In this document: in pieces, positions 34,401-48,249 of the stretch
Position numbering within the stretch: position 1 is the stretch's first letter
Layout: each line of letters begins with the position of its first letter
DNA from: Panaeolus papilionaceus
Lineage: Eukaryota; Basidiomycota; Agaricomycetes; Agaricales
Assembly (NCBI GenBank): GCA_015501605.1
Contig: JADNRZ010000017.1
Location: 558,001 to 622,000, forward strand
Length of the DNA: 64,000 nt
Direction: 5' to 3'
Translations under genes and position numbers: made by a program
Notes under the pieces: generated by a model
The model's input: the letters and a program-made list of their open reading frames with translations, nothing else
Told to the model about the DNA's origin: nothing
Databases searched by the model: none

Positions 34401-34838
34401 AAGCTGCGCAGTCGCATGACGCAGCCTTGTTAGACATTTCGAGCGACATCGTGCATCCAGCCACTTTGCCTTTGTTGTGGAAGCTCGACGAGGTGGAGCG
34501 GGGGGCAAGCAAGGAGCTGGGCGCAAGTTAGGCAATGGACTCCAGACCCCAGACAGAGGCTTCTTAAGTGCGCGCTTCCCTGTTTCATATTAATTATTCG
34601 AGCTGGGGGTAGTAGTCAATACGCGATAGGCAAGATCTCGAGGGCGCGTATTCATGTGGTCGACCGGATTTATAACACCATCCCCGCCGTGTATATTTTC
34701 GTGGATTCACCAAGCGAACCTTGTGCATAAAATAAAATAAATATGTATGAATAGAAGTTCTGCGAAAGTTGGCCTACATGTTTCAAGTTGGTCGGGGATC
34801 TAGAACCGTAGGCTGAATCTGGTATCGAAGTAGTGTCC
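31483..34838. other. Gene-poor region upstream of the P450 gene
   Basis: The first few hundred bases should hold the P450 promoter. Beyond that I see scattered open frames (for example 31961-32323 + and 33594-34013 +) without coding character, no tRNA, and no transposon hallmark. Confidence 0.4.
31850..31863. repeat. Short (TA)n microsatellite
   Basis: An alternating A/T run of about 14 bases. Confidence 0.6.
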
Positions 34839-34839
34839 T

Positions 34840-35530
34840 CATGCGTCAGATAAAACGTTATGCATTGGATTGTTCATCAGGATCGAGGAATTCGTGAGTA
34901 GCTCAGTGTCGGGGCCATTCGCTTGGGTTGGATTGTACGCTAAGGGTCTACGCTCTTGTGTTCGTTCAGGCCTCCACGACCGCATGGCTTCTCTTACAAG
35001 CAGTGTACATAATTTGACTTTGACATTTGAGGGGAAACAACCATTGACGTTGTGGACCCCGAGAGACATGGCCATGTGATCATTTACGGATGAGGTTTGT
35101 TTGGGTGGCCGTATTGAGATCTGGTGTGCCTACAAAAAAAACATCAAGCGGTGTCCGTGTTTTCTGTATATTGATTATTTGAGGGTTAATGGGTGCTCCC
35201 CGAAACGTACTCACCTTGGCAGATTAAGTTAGTGGGATAATGACACCTTACACTGGGAATCGTCAAAAGCGTAGACGAAGGGCCAGCGAATAATGCCAAT
35301 ATACAAACCCAGAAAATAGAAAGGAATACCCGCGTTGGCAGATGTTTTTATCACGGACGGTATTAATGTCAGGAGTCGGCCAAAGGATAAAACGACCCAG
35401 TTAAACAGGCATGTGAATGGCCAGGGCCCCGGAGAAAAATGTTTTGAGGTAGATCCCTCGTGCACGAACATACCAAGAGAGGGATTTTTTTTGTGTCCCT
35501 GCACGCTCAGATCGAAGACGTTCAAGCCGG
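34840..35530 (-). pseudogene. Decayed N-terminal fragment of a P450 gene
   Basis: On the minus strand, 35340-35240 encodes NAGIPFYFLGLYIGIIRWPF, and 35090-34860 encodes SLGVHNVNGCFPSNVKV and later LLTNSSILMNNP. In the intact P450 about 4 kb to the left the same order is seen: LLAIPSYLGIVLFWAVLRGAY, then ALGARPIPRVIGKWPGNIDI, then TTLNTRILWRD. The match is patchy, frames change without clear splice sites, and nothing like the I-helix or heme loop follows downstream. This suggests a partial, degenerate copy. The assignment rests on eye alignment of weak similarity, so it is tentative. Confidence 0.35.
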
Positions 35531-35696
35531 AGAAGCGTCCATAAGATTTATCAATCCGAAGTTATAAAATTTCCACAGGTTTCCTGGAGTCCTTACAAAC
35601 CCAAAATGGTATTTAAATAAGAATCGCCGGTTTGAGTGTCCTAGGATCAGCCAGGGTCTGACACAAAAATGGAGGAGGAGGATCGGGATCGATAGG

Positions 35697-36175
35697 TCAC
35701 TTGGATGTTGAACCCCGGGCATCCAGAGCAGCAAGTTGATCAACCAGGTCGTCCATAACCGACCTGGTTTGCTGGTGCATTTGGGTGTTGGGATTTACGT
35801 TGAGATTTGGGGTACCAGTAGATGACGGCGTCGTCTGCTGTGTAGCCGTCTTGGTGGGTACCAATAGATTTCCGTGGGGTTCAAACCCTGGAGCGATGCG
35901 ACGGAGAGCTTCTCGCTTGCGTCTTGCCTTCTCGTCCTCTCGTGACCGGAGGTAACCCTCACGCCGGCTTGCGTGCGAGGCTAGAGTCGCCCGTCTCGCA
36001 GCCTCAACTGTTAAAATATGTTGCTCTAGGGTGAATGGATAAACGAACTGGTTCAGAAATAAACCTGAACGTTAGTCTGTGAACTGGTTGACCTGGAGAT
36101 CATGCTGACATATGGGGTGACCGAGTCTGGCAAGGGATGGATGTCGGGAGGCAAGTCAACCTGTTCGTGACGCAT
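35697..36175 (-). CDS. Conserved small protein, unknown function, 138 aa
   Basis: Two exons (36175-36110 and 36047-35697) join in phase 0 across a 62-nt intron (donor GTCAGC, acceptor ACCAG). The product starts MRHEQVDLPPDIHPLPDSVT, continues FVYPFTLEQHILTVEAARRA, then REGYLRSREDEKARRKREAL followed by RRIAPGFEP, and ends with SVMDDLVDQLAALDARGSTS. The basic helical core followed by RRIAPGF and the short C-terminal MDDLV helix resemble a fungal protein family of unknown function (possibly DUF5572). The second exon has no early Met, so it is easy to miss. It is divergent from Bud32, with 486 bp between the two start codons. Confidence 0.72.
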
Positions 36176-36661
36176 CAATCATCTATACCTTATCTGAGAG
36201 TTATCTGAGCAGTACTGGAGGTGGTACACGAAGGCTTGGTGACTTGATGAGTGGTATATGAGCAGCAGCACTATAGGGGGCTGAGCAAAAATTGAGTATA
36301 TCTCATGTAACCACTGAGATTTACGCATACAAGACTCCATGATCTAGCAATATATCGTCCAATTAAGTGTTACACCGTCTAAAAATGTTGCCAACGCTGT
36401 CGTTGCCAGAGTCGTAACACAAGAAACCAGTCGTGATGGGGAGCGTCCAAGCTCGATTCTGCCGATACGGTCATTGAAGATCATCATCGAGGCTATTGAC
36501 TTTAACATATAATAGTAACAAATAAGAATTCCCAGTTTGGTAATCATGATCTCAAAGTGTCAATTTCATGATAACACTGCTTGGCTTCAACTCCTTCCAT
36601 AGACCAGGTTCATAGCATAAGCGTTGAAGTTATCATAAAAGCCTCGACTTTGGATCTCGTT
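36176..36661. promoter_or_regulatory. Divergent promoter region
   Basis: These 486 bp separate the start codons of the 138-aa gene (-) and bud32 (+). No named element was recognised. Confidence 0.4.
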
Positions 36662-37783
<1,122 letters not shown>

Positions 37784-38048
37784 AGGGGATTATTTTAAAC
37801 CTCTTGTAACAACAAAAATTCAGCAGCTTTAAATATATATTTTTATGTAGACGAGGTTAAACAAAGATAAAACACGGAAGAAAGATATCGAATAATATTT
37901 ATTTTGGTTGCCGTAGTGATCAACGTGTCAAGCATATCATGCACCACGAAAAAGGCAATTATACAACTTGGCACCGTTTCTTTTGGTTGTGTCGCCCAAA
38001 TTCACTGACCACTCTTGTCTTGGTTGCCCACGCGCACCAGTTCATGTC

Positions 38049-41000
38049 ATGGAAAATCACGACAAATACCTTCATCAGCATTCATCTTCACGTTCAGTTC
38101 CTAATTCTTCGAGCTCAGCCGTTAATCTTTCAGGTATTGCACCACCACCTACTCCTTCTCTAGAACCTTCAGAATCAAGCACCTTAGCTCGACGCCGTAG
38201 CTGGGGTTCGCGCTTGCGCGAGACCGCTCGGACCAACTCCTCAAGTCCAGACCCTTCATATTTAGACAGTACCGCCGTCACACAACCCTCCAACCAGATG
38301 GAGTCTGACTGGACAGGCGACCACCCGCTGATGCGGTCACCGGAGGAGGAACATCCGAGAACAGCTTCTTATACGATAAATTCTGCTCGAGTTTATGGTC
38401 CAAGGACAGGCATGGACAACTATACGGCTAGAGGATACGACACATCACAGGCGGGGCCGTCTATGACTTCTCTATCACTAATGGCTTCACACCGAGGTCA
38501 TTTCGAGCACGAGATTGATGACGGACACAGGGAGGATGATGAAGCTCACTTGACATCGAACATGTCAAGGCAAGGAGGTGCCGACAGTCCTAGCAGCTAT
38601 AGCTCGGGGGATCCAGAAAATGAGGGAGGGCAGACACCCCGGTCACGGCGGAAGACTCTCAGATATAGTGTTTCCCCATCTCCCCTGAAAAAGACAGAGA
38701 CAGCAATGAAGACGGTTTCCAAAAACATTAGGAGGATGTCGCTTCGCGTTGTTAATTTGGCCAACACGGGGTTGGAGGGTCAGCTACGGTTAAATGATGA
38801 GGGGGAAACCTTCAAGACGAGACGTCGGACAACCGACGAGGATGACGATGATTATGATGGCCCACCATCTCCGGACCTCAAGAGGGTCCTTCCAATACGT
38901 GGGCGTACTTTGGGCTTTTTGGGTCCTGAAAGCAAAGTACGTCTGTGGCTATTCGATTTCCTAGTACACCCGTAAGTTTGTGATCTTCATTTTAATTGGT
39001 TTTGCATACTGATTTTATTAGCTTAACCGAACCTACAATTCTCATTCTAATCATCGTCAACGCTATCGTTCTCACAATACAAGCCTTTCCTTCATTAACG
39101 TTACCCACCGCCAACGGCCCAGCGCTACCACCAGAGATTAAGGGATATTTCCAATCATGGGAGGATTATGTTCTTTTTGCATTATTTATTGTATTTACGT
39201 GCGCATTCCATTTTTTTCATTGATCTCTCTTTGAAATGCTGACTTTTAGTTCAGCCTAGAAGCTATCGCTCGCATTTGTGTTACAGGATTTCTTTTTGAC
39301 CCTGAGGTCTCGATTTTCGGTTCATCAACATCAACAATCACACTCCCATCCGAGTCTTACACTCCTTCACCTGCTCCAGTTGTCGGTCTACCCCGACAAA
39401 CAACCTTGTCTCGTGGAAAGACAATCACCCAAAAGTTACGACAGTTGAAGAACAGCGTTCTGCGCCCGTTTGCTTTGTCAGATCGTCCACCTCCGCCTAC
39501 ATACCACCCGGAACCTACACATCAAATAATTAATTCCACTAATCAACATGCACACTATAACGACGACACGATCACCGGCCGGATAATGGACATGGCGCGA
39601 CGAGCCCATGCCACCGTTAGAGAACCATCCAAACCAACATTTTTATCTCGCGTCATGAGATCTGAAAACCACCAATCCAATCCCGATTCGATTGCGCTAC
39701 CCTTTCGCCTCAGCATCGGACAGTCGCACGAGAAGATGCAGCGAAATGTGCCATATCTACGGCAAAGTTGGAGCAGGATTGATTTTATTGCTATTGTCAG
39801 CTTCTGGATCACCTTTGTTTTGGCCATGACTGGTGTTGAGAGGGGCACTCACCATATTGGCGTCTTCAGGGCGATGAGCGTGATTCGGATAGCGAGATTG
39901 CTGACAATTACGTCCGGTACAACAGTACGTTTATTTCTATCGTTCAAACTAATTGAATGTTGATGTAACTCGTTTTTTCAAGACAATTATGCATTCTCTG
40001 AAGACTGCACGCCCACTTCTCACAAGTGTGGCATACTTTGTGGTTTTTGCCATGGTGCTTTTTAGTATCATTGGCGTCCAGTCGTTTAAGGGTTCGATGA
40101 GAAGAACTTGCGTTATAGTCGAAGGACATCATCTAAGAGATGGCCAATTTTGCGGTGGTCACATAGACCCAGTTACCTTGAACGTCACCGGTTACATAGA
40201 CCTCAACAACAACACTGTCCCGGATTCGAAAGGATATATCTGTCCGCTGGGTCAGCGGTGCATGGTAAATTCAAAATCCTGTTGTGAATTCTTTGCATCT
40301 AATTCGCCCTTTCATTGTAGGAACTCAGTAACCCTAAAGATAACTTGGAAAGCTTCGATGCGATTTACTACTCCGCGTTGCAAGTTATCATTGTGGCCAC
40401 AGCCAATGGTGTATGTTCACCCTTTATGATGTTATTGATGGACGCGTCTAATTGTTTTTGTGACTCTAGTGGACTCCCGTTATGTACTCAATGATAGACG
40501 CGGAGTTCTTCGTTTCGTGTTTCTTCTTCATCATGGGTGTGATCATCCTCAACTTTTGGCTTATCAACCTCTTTGTGGCTGTCATCACAAATACATTCGC
40601 TGCTATCAGATCAGAAACGCAGCGAAGTGCTTTCGGCGCTGCTCCGTATGTCCGTTTTCAAACCTTCCATGAGAAATCTATTCACCATATCCCGAATTTT
40701 ACGTTTTTTCTTTTTTTTGAAAGGTTAATTCCCATAGATAAGGAAAATGATGACGGGTGGGCGGTCGTGGATGGGCGCAAGGCGGCCACAAGAGCCAACC
40801 CAGCCAAAGTCATCTATTCCTATACCAAATGGTGCTGGGTCATACTCGCTTTTGCGTCCTTGGTGCTACAGGCGACACGTACGGCTGATGTCTCAGAGAT
40901 GCACGAAATGATCATGTACTATGGAGAAATCGCCATTACTATCGCCTTCGACTTCGAAATCGGTCTCAGGGTGCTTGCCACACTCCCTGATTGGAGAACT

Positions 41001-44000
41001 TTCTTTCAGCACGGGAACAATTGGCTGGATACAATTCTCGCGATTGGATCTACCGTAATCCAAATACCTGCCATTCGAAACTCCTCTGTTTATCCTTGGT
41101 TCACCGTATTCCAGCTCGCTCGGTTTTATCGCGTTATTTTGGTCATACCCAGGATGAAGCCTCTTTTGGTGTGTAATCAGTTCAGTTTTACCTTTAACCC
41201 CATTACCTTGCTCCCGATCATCCCATACGTGATTGATCCTGACATTCTTTCTTTGCTTCCTTTCATTCAGCTGGCTGTGTTCGGAAACATGTACGGTCTC
41301 GCCAATATGGGTCTTTTCTTGATTATCGTCAATTATATTGCGGCACTGGTCGCGGTTCAGTTGCTCCGCGGAGACTTTGGCAACGATGTGACCATTAATT
41401 TTGGCGAAGTCTTCAATTCATTCCTGGCGATGTATCAAGTCTTTTCATCGGAGAACTGGGTCGACGTTCTTTATGGAGCAGCTATGGCGGAAATTCCTCT
41501 GGGACAATCCGTTATTGTGTTAATCTTTGTGTCAGCGTGGATGCTGTTCGCCAACTGTAAGACTTGATTTCTTCATCTTTACATATATTCAAAATTAATA
41601 CGATACGTATTAGTCATTATGCTTCAGATGTTCATTGCCGTCATTAACGAAAATTTCGAGGTCGCAGAGGAGCAGAAGAAAGGAAAACAGGCTTCCAACT
41701 ACTACAACCAGCAGAAGGCTCGTCATGGGACCATTCCGTGGCTCAGGCGACTCAACCCCTATCGCTGGGTCAAGGCAAATCCTGAGACGGCCAAAGTTAC
41801 CAATCTTCCATCCAATTTAATTTTGCCAATGCAGAAAAATCTCGTTCAAGACTATACAGTCTCAAGGTCCGAAACGAGATCTAGTACGGTGAGCCCCCCA
41901 ATTATATACACTCTCCCCATTTGGATTGGTGTTAATCCGTTTCCTGTCCATTTGACTTTTGTGGTGTACAGAAAAAATCAGTGAGAAAGTATAGGTTCCT
42001 GAAGCCACGACACTATTCATCGAAGTCGTTGACGGCTCTTCAGCAATTGTTTGCTGGGGACGACAAGAATCAAGATATCCCACTGACCACCTTGAGGCAT
42101 GCCAAGCAGGAGCCTAGTGCTGACCCATTCGACGAAGAGGTGGAAAGACATCTGTAAGTCTCACATTCTATCTGTGCGGTCTCTCTGTGCTAATGTGCAT
42201 TTCTATCATAGTGAATTGTTGGCTTCCGTTAATTCTGAAGTAGGCTTGGCTGAAGCAGCAGACGATGAATCTCATGAACGACGCGCTCTCAAGGCAGATT
42301 TCATTCGAGATCATCCAACTTATGACAAGGTGTTCTGGGTCATTGGACAGAAGAATTGGCTCAGGAAGATGTGTCAGAAAGTCGTCCAGCCTGCCCGAGG
42401 AGAACGCATTTTTGGCTCCCCACCTTCGCCCATTGCTCATCCCATCTTCCAACTCATCCTACTACTGACTGTGGTCGGTGGGATCGTTGTTGAAGGAATC
42501 GCCACCCCGATTTACCGCCGCAACTACTTCCAAGAGCACGGCCGTGTGCGTGGTGCATGGTTTGAAATTGCGGAGGCCTCCTTTGGGTTCACGCTCTTCG
42601 TCGAATTTATGATCAAAGTCGTTGCTGATGGCTTTGTGTTCACACCTAACGGCTACCTGCGCAGCATCTGGAACTGCCTTGATTTTATTATCATGGCGGG
42701 CATAATCGTTAATGTGACTACGGGCCTGATCTTCATTGGTGGGCTCAGCCGAGCTACACGGTCACTCAAAGCATTGAGGGCTCTCAGGCTTATTACTCTC
42801 ATCGACAAGATGAGGAGCACGTTTCAAACCTTGATTATCTCTGGAGCTATCCGAATCTTGGATGCGGCGGTGCTTGCCATCCTCTACATGATCCCATACG
42901 CTGTATGGGGTCTAAATATCTTCAACGGACGTATGAACTTATGCAATGATGGGGATGTCGATGGTATATCGGACTGTATTGGGGAGTACGTGAACAACGT
43001 CTATGATGATGCTTTTGGCTTTCCTGTTCCTCGGGCCTGGGATAATCCTTCCCCTTCAACAACCTTCAGTTTCGACTCTTTTCGCTCGTCCCTGCTCATC
43101 CTGTTTGAGATTGTTTCCTTTGAAGGATGGATTGACGTTATGGGGGTCGCCACGAGCATTACCGGCCCCGACCAGCAGCCGCAGGTTAATAACCAGCAAG
43201 CGAACGCCATCTTTTTCGTAATCTACAATCTACTCGGAGGCGTTGTTGTTTTGACGCTCTTCATTAGGTAAAGTACATTTTTCGACCATGTGAACCTCTG
43301 ACTGATTTGAAACTGACATCCACCTTCCTCTTTAGTATCATCATAGGAAACTTCAGTTCCAAGACTGGAACGGCGTTCCTTACCAAGGCACAGAGAGAGT
43401 GGATAGATCTGCAGAAACTTTTCAAGCGTCAACGTCCCTCGAAGCGGCCGAAGCAAAGGCCCACGGAAAAGTTTAGGAAATGGTGTTTTGACCGTGCTGT
43501 CCATAAACATGGTTGGTGGTCACGAGCCACTACTTTCCTATTCATATGTCATATCATTGCTTTGATGTGAGATATGAAACTTTGATTTGAACATTAACGG
43601 TCCTCTGACTCGTCCTGATTGCGTTAGGACTCAATCATTTTCCACCGGCCGTTTCGCGGAAACCTTGCGAAGTGAGTCAAGTGTTTCGCTTCAGATGTCC
43701 CAATCACGCTAATGGCACTGTGCTGCTCAGACGACTTTTTCCTGGCACTAATGTTCATCTACATAATCGATGTCTTTGTTCGGTGCTATGGATTGGGCTG
43801 GCGTAGCTTCCGAGCCAATGGATGGAATCTATTCGATCTTGTAGTCTCGAGCGGCAGCTTCATCACCACCTTGATCGTCCGATTCGGGCACAGTGGGTTT
43901 GGCACGCAGCAACTCCAAAAGCTATTCCTGGTTAGTATTGCTTTCAAGCTCGTGCAAAGGACGAATAGCTTGAACATGCTGTTCAAAACCGCAGTGTAAG

Positions 44001-45894
44001 TTGGTTCAATGATGCTTCATTGTATTTTCGTGGTATTCATATAATTTTTATTTATTACAGCGCGAGTCTTCCGGTCATTTTCAGCTTGCTTGGTCTTTGG
44101 CTCGTTTTGTTCATTTTCTTTGCCATCCTATTCGTGGAGGTATTTGGTCTTACCAAATGGGGTGGCGCAGAAACACCCACCACGAACTACGCATCACTGG
44201 GATCCGCCATGGTGATGTTGGCCTTCCAGAGTACAGGGTAAGAATACACTTTCTTGTAAACGTCTTCGATCATTCACATGGCACTGCAATGAATTATAGG
44301 GAAGGATGGAACCAATACATGCATGACTAGTGCGACTAATCCTTTCATTTCTCGCTCATCTCTCCTGACCCTTCATATTTAGTGACTTAACATATCCTCG
44401 TTGCACAAGTTCACCATTTGATGAGGCCGAATCTGACTGTGGCAGCACGGAATGGGCTTTCACTCTGTTTATTGCCTGGAATCTTTTGAGCATGGTGAGT
44501 TTATTGCTGCAACGGCCCGTTCAATGTTCTAACAGTAGATGTTAATCAGTACATTTTCGTCAACATGTTTACTGGTGAGATTGCGTGATTTTTTCAAAGT
44601 AACAACCATCGCTTACCACATATGCGCAGGTGTTGTTGTGGAAAACTTTTCATATGTATTCCAAGCGTCTGGAAGTGGCTCCAAATCGATCTCCAGAGAA
44701 CAAATGAGATCATTCAAGAAGGTTTGGGCGGAAGTTGCCAACCAGAAGACGGGATATCTGGAACGACATCGGTTTTCTGCCTTCTTCGCTGTGAGTAACA
44801 TCTTTCGAGCGTTTTAAACCTTCTGATCCGTTAATGTCTATACCAGAAACTCAGCGGCGTCTTCGAGGTGCGAATTTACCCGGCGGAATACAACATACGG
44901 AACATTGTCAATGCTTGTAAGGATCCTTTGGGAAAAGAGGCATGGCAACCTAGAGTGGTTGAAGGCTTGGATGTGGCGAAGCTTGAACGCGTTCTTGATG
45001 GAATCGATTACGCCGAAATTCGGAAACGCAAGGCTATCTACAGCCGTCTTTACCATGAAGCCAGCATTACCCATGAACCCGGGCTAGGGATCTCATTTAC
45101 TGACATGCTGACCCTTCTGGCTCATCACAAACTGATTGTTGACGTAGAAGCCTTAGTGTAAGGACTTGTTCTTTCCAAACATTGATTTAGACCTGACATA
45201 ACCCTGTCCATAGACTCCAGGACCTCGTGGTTCGCACAGAGACAAATAAACTTGTCACTGACCTGGTGAACTTGGACCGGGTCCGCTCACTCTTGAAAAC
45301 GATTTCCCAGAGGCGAAGATATCTTGCCATGCTTGCGAAGAACCAAGCCGATAAACTTGAACAAGGTTTGGGATATATTATTTTAGAGTATTGCCTTATT
45401 AACCTTACGAACAATTTGCCACAGAAATTCCATCTATCATTGTTGAGAACATGCCCAGCACCCCTCCGATGTCCTCCCGAGACATTGCCAGTGCTGGATT
45501 TGGATATTCATCTCCTTCCAGTCCTTCTCCTGTGGATGTGCGATACAGTAACCCAGAATATTCCTTGGCAGACATTTCAGCGGGCTCAAGGCTGCAACGT
45601 AGCGCAAGGCGTGGCAGTGAATGGAGCATGTTTTCTACAGACACCTCAAAATCCCCGTACGTCGTCCACAGCAAACAAAAAAAAAGCAAGCTTGATGCTA
45701 ACATCCTTACAGACGCACATCTTTGGTTGACGATGAACCCCAGGACGTTGTGACAGCCATGCAAACCTCGGTTTGGGGAGGCGAGTAATTTTTTGTGATT
45801 AAACGGTGTTGTTACTTGGATCTAACACAAAATCTTTAGACCTCATGACAGAAGTCGTGGAAGAAGAACGGGGGAACACGAGATTCTGATTTAA
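38049..45894 (+). CDS. cch1: Voltage-gated calcium channel alpha subunit Cch1
   Basis: A large gene of more than twenty exons. Early exons: 38049-38971, 39022-39198, 39255-39924, 39983-40264, 40321-40410, 40470-40645, 40724-41168, 41271-41556, 41614-41888. Later ones include 42212-43267, 43336-43566, 43628-43671, 43731-43995 and 44061-44237. A disordered cytosolic N-terminus precedes four six-helix repeats. Pore loops read IVATANGWTP (I), FSSENWVD (II), VSFEGWIDV (III) and STGEGWNQ (IV), i.e. Asn, Glu, Glu, Glu at the selectivity position. The repeat III S4 helix is classical ([11 protein letters not shown]); that of repeat IV has few regular charges. The C-terminus has an EF-hand-like region after [10 protein letters not shown]. 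It forms the high-affinity plasma-membrane Ca2+ channel with Mid1. The last intron (GTAATT...TTTAG) fixes the stop at 45894. Bud32 ends 265 bp upstream on the same strand. Confidence 0.93.
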
Positions 45895-46326
45895 TTACAA
45901 CCTATTATGTGCGCCTCAAAAGCTTCCTTTGCCTCCGACTGTTAAGGAGCTATTCACTCGTTTCATGGTATACCATTGCACCCTCGCATCAATCCCTGGC
46001 ATTTGTAAAATACGCACGCAAACATTTACTCACTTGATCATTTATCTGTGCTTGTAATAATTTCATAGGCGGACATTTTTTGTACTTAATTTTATTGTTT
46101 ATTTGGAGGCGCACTCCTTTTACCCTCGGCCTTCCTTTCATGTAATTTTGCATTTAATTCAAAGAGATTGACCATCAATAACCAGAGGTCCTTTGACTCT
46201 GGTTGGGTTTCTCAAGCGCTGACAAATCACGTATTACATGACATCAGTCAGAGTTTGTCACTGCGCTTAATTACTTTGAGTGATCAGGACTCTCTGTTCA
46301 TTACTCGTTACATTCGTACTCCGTCT
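45895..46326. other. Intergenic between cch1 and the RING gene
   Basis: AT-rich sequence with the cch1 3' UTR and the promoter of the next gene. The frame upstream of the chosen RING-gene Met stays open for about 50 codons but starts without ATG and is not counted. Confidence 0.5.
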
Positions 46327-48249
46327 ATGTCCAACGCCGCTGATGGTCACATACAGAAACATCTGAAGCTTGAAACTGAGCTGGAACATGATCTGAAATC
46401 ATCGGACGATCTTGAAACTAGGACGACAAATGACTTGGCCAAGAGCTCTACTGAACTGGAGGAAGAAGATATTCTAGAGGATAACTGCTGTATTTGTCTC
46501 CAGCCAGTGGTGGACCGTACTGTTTTACCAAAGTGCTCTCATGAATTTTGTTTTGAGTGCATCCTGGTTTGGACAGGTAAGTCAACTGCCGTTCAATTGC
46601 TTTGTGCGTTGAACCGACCTTAGTCTAGAGCAATCTCGGCGATGTCCTTTATGCTCGCAAAATATTGGAGAGTATTTGATACACTCAATAAGATCGAGAT
46701 ACGACTATAGGAAACACTTCCTTGCACCCTTGAAATCTGCTTCTCCTCGGCCTGCCCCACAGCAAGCAGCAGCGGAGTTGAATATACAAAGAACTCGACA
46801 ACAGGCCAGGAGAAGACGTCAGGACCGACAATGGGGCACGCGTCAAAGGGAGCATGACGAAGTTGATAAACTTGAAAGGTCCATCGTCAGACGCAGATGG
46901 ATTTACGAACACGATCTCTATGCCAAAGTATGTCCCATTACTCCCAGTTCTCCGTTGATTGGACTAAATCATGCTGGTAGCATGTTGCATCCAACTCTTT
47001 CACGAAATATCGCCCATACCCTACCCCAGCACAATTTTCAGCATCTCAAGATTTAATTTCGCGCACAACTACATTTATACGTCGGGAGCTTCAGGTCTGG
47101 GAAGGCTTGGACGTGGAGGTTAGCATACTTTGTGAAGAGCAATATATTTCTGCTAACAAAATATATTCTACGCTCATAGTTTTTAACCACGTTGATAATC
47201 TCCCTAATGAAGTCCATAGACATTCGATCCGAATCAGCCGTGAAGCTTATAGCAGAGTTTTTGGACTTGGATGCACCATATGTACCGGGCGGACGGCACG
47301 TTAATGCAGAACATTTTGCACATGGTGAGTAGCTTCGTTTGTATTCAGCCTTTCCTCCAGACTTAAAATATGCAGAGGTGTATAGCTATGTTCGCTCTCC
47401 CTACAAAGATCTCTTTGTTTATGATTCTATTGCACAGGTAAGACGTAGATGCACTCTGAGAGAATGTCTTCTGATATTTTTATCTGATAGTACGATACCC
47501 CGCCAAATGTGCAACCTCCTCCGGACTTGAAGCGAAACCAAAGATGGTATTCCCATTCTCCTTCTCGACTAGAAGCAGGCCCGTCCCATTCAGCCGGTGA
47601 ACACCCAACAAATGCACCCTCAAGCTCGAACTATAGACATCAAGAACAGGCGGGTCCTTCACGCCAAGATCGTGCCCATTCTAGTGATATACAGCCCCAA
47701 TCTCTCGAAGTCTCATTACGAAGTGATCAAGAAACGGACAACCACCAATATCACCGGCCCGGTTCTGGCATAGAGCCAACGCTTTTCGGGACTCCCACTG
47801 GCTTGAAGGAGAACGCCAACCCCTACTCTGACGAGATGCAAGGCTCTAAAGGCAAGGGTAGGGCACACACCAGGGAAGCCGTTCAGCCCTCAGCCGATCT
47901 GCCTTCATTGGAGTTCAATCATGCAGGGCAAAGATCTCAGACCGGAAAATCAAATTTGGAGCCTTCTTTACGGAGAAGTTCTGGAGGAAATACAGAGTTC
48001 CTCGATTCAGGATCAAGCCGAACGTCTAATGCCAGGGTTGCAAGACCGCCTCGTGTTCGCACACTGCAGGACTCTGTAAAAGCGCATCTCGCGAGCGCAA
48101 GACCAACAACTTCAACTGCGCAAAGTGGCGGACATCATCCCATATTATGTCCTGATGAAAAGCAAAGTCCGAAATCCGATTCGCCGTCTAATTCTCTGCC
48201 TTCACTTCTTACACGACTGTCTGACTCTTTTCACACACCCAACATTTGA
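46327..48249 (+). CDS. RING-finger E3 ubiquitin ligase, Topors-like
   Basis: Six exons (46327-46576, 46629-46927, 46981-47118, 47180-47324, 47376-47437, 47491-48249) join in phase to 550 aa. A C3HC4 RING spans residues about 55-95, split by intron 1: CCICLQPVVDRTVLPKCSHE, FCFECILVWTEQSRRCPLC. It is followed by YLIHSIRSRYDYRKHFL, a basic coiled segment (RTRQQARRRRQDRQWGTRQ) and a conserved helical region (RTTTFIRRELQVWEGLDVE, ESAVKLIAEFLDLDAPYVPG, HEVYSYVRSPYKDLFVYD). That order, RING then a Topors-type helical block, is typical of Topors homologues. The C-terminal 250 residues are disordered and Ser-rich. Animal Topors is a nuclear ubiquitin and SUMO ligase; nuclear action here is inferred. 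Confidence 0.82.

Noticed and set aside
45780..45889. Cch1 ending with a GC donor and stop at 45889
   Set aside because: A canonical GT donor (GTAATT) with the same acceptor gives a frame ending at 45894, so the GC version is not needed.
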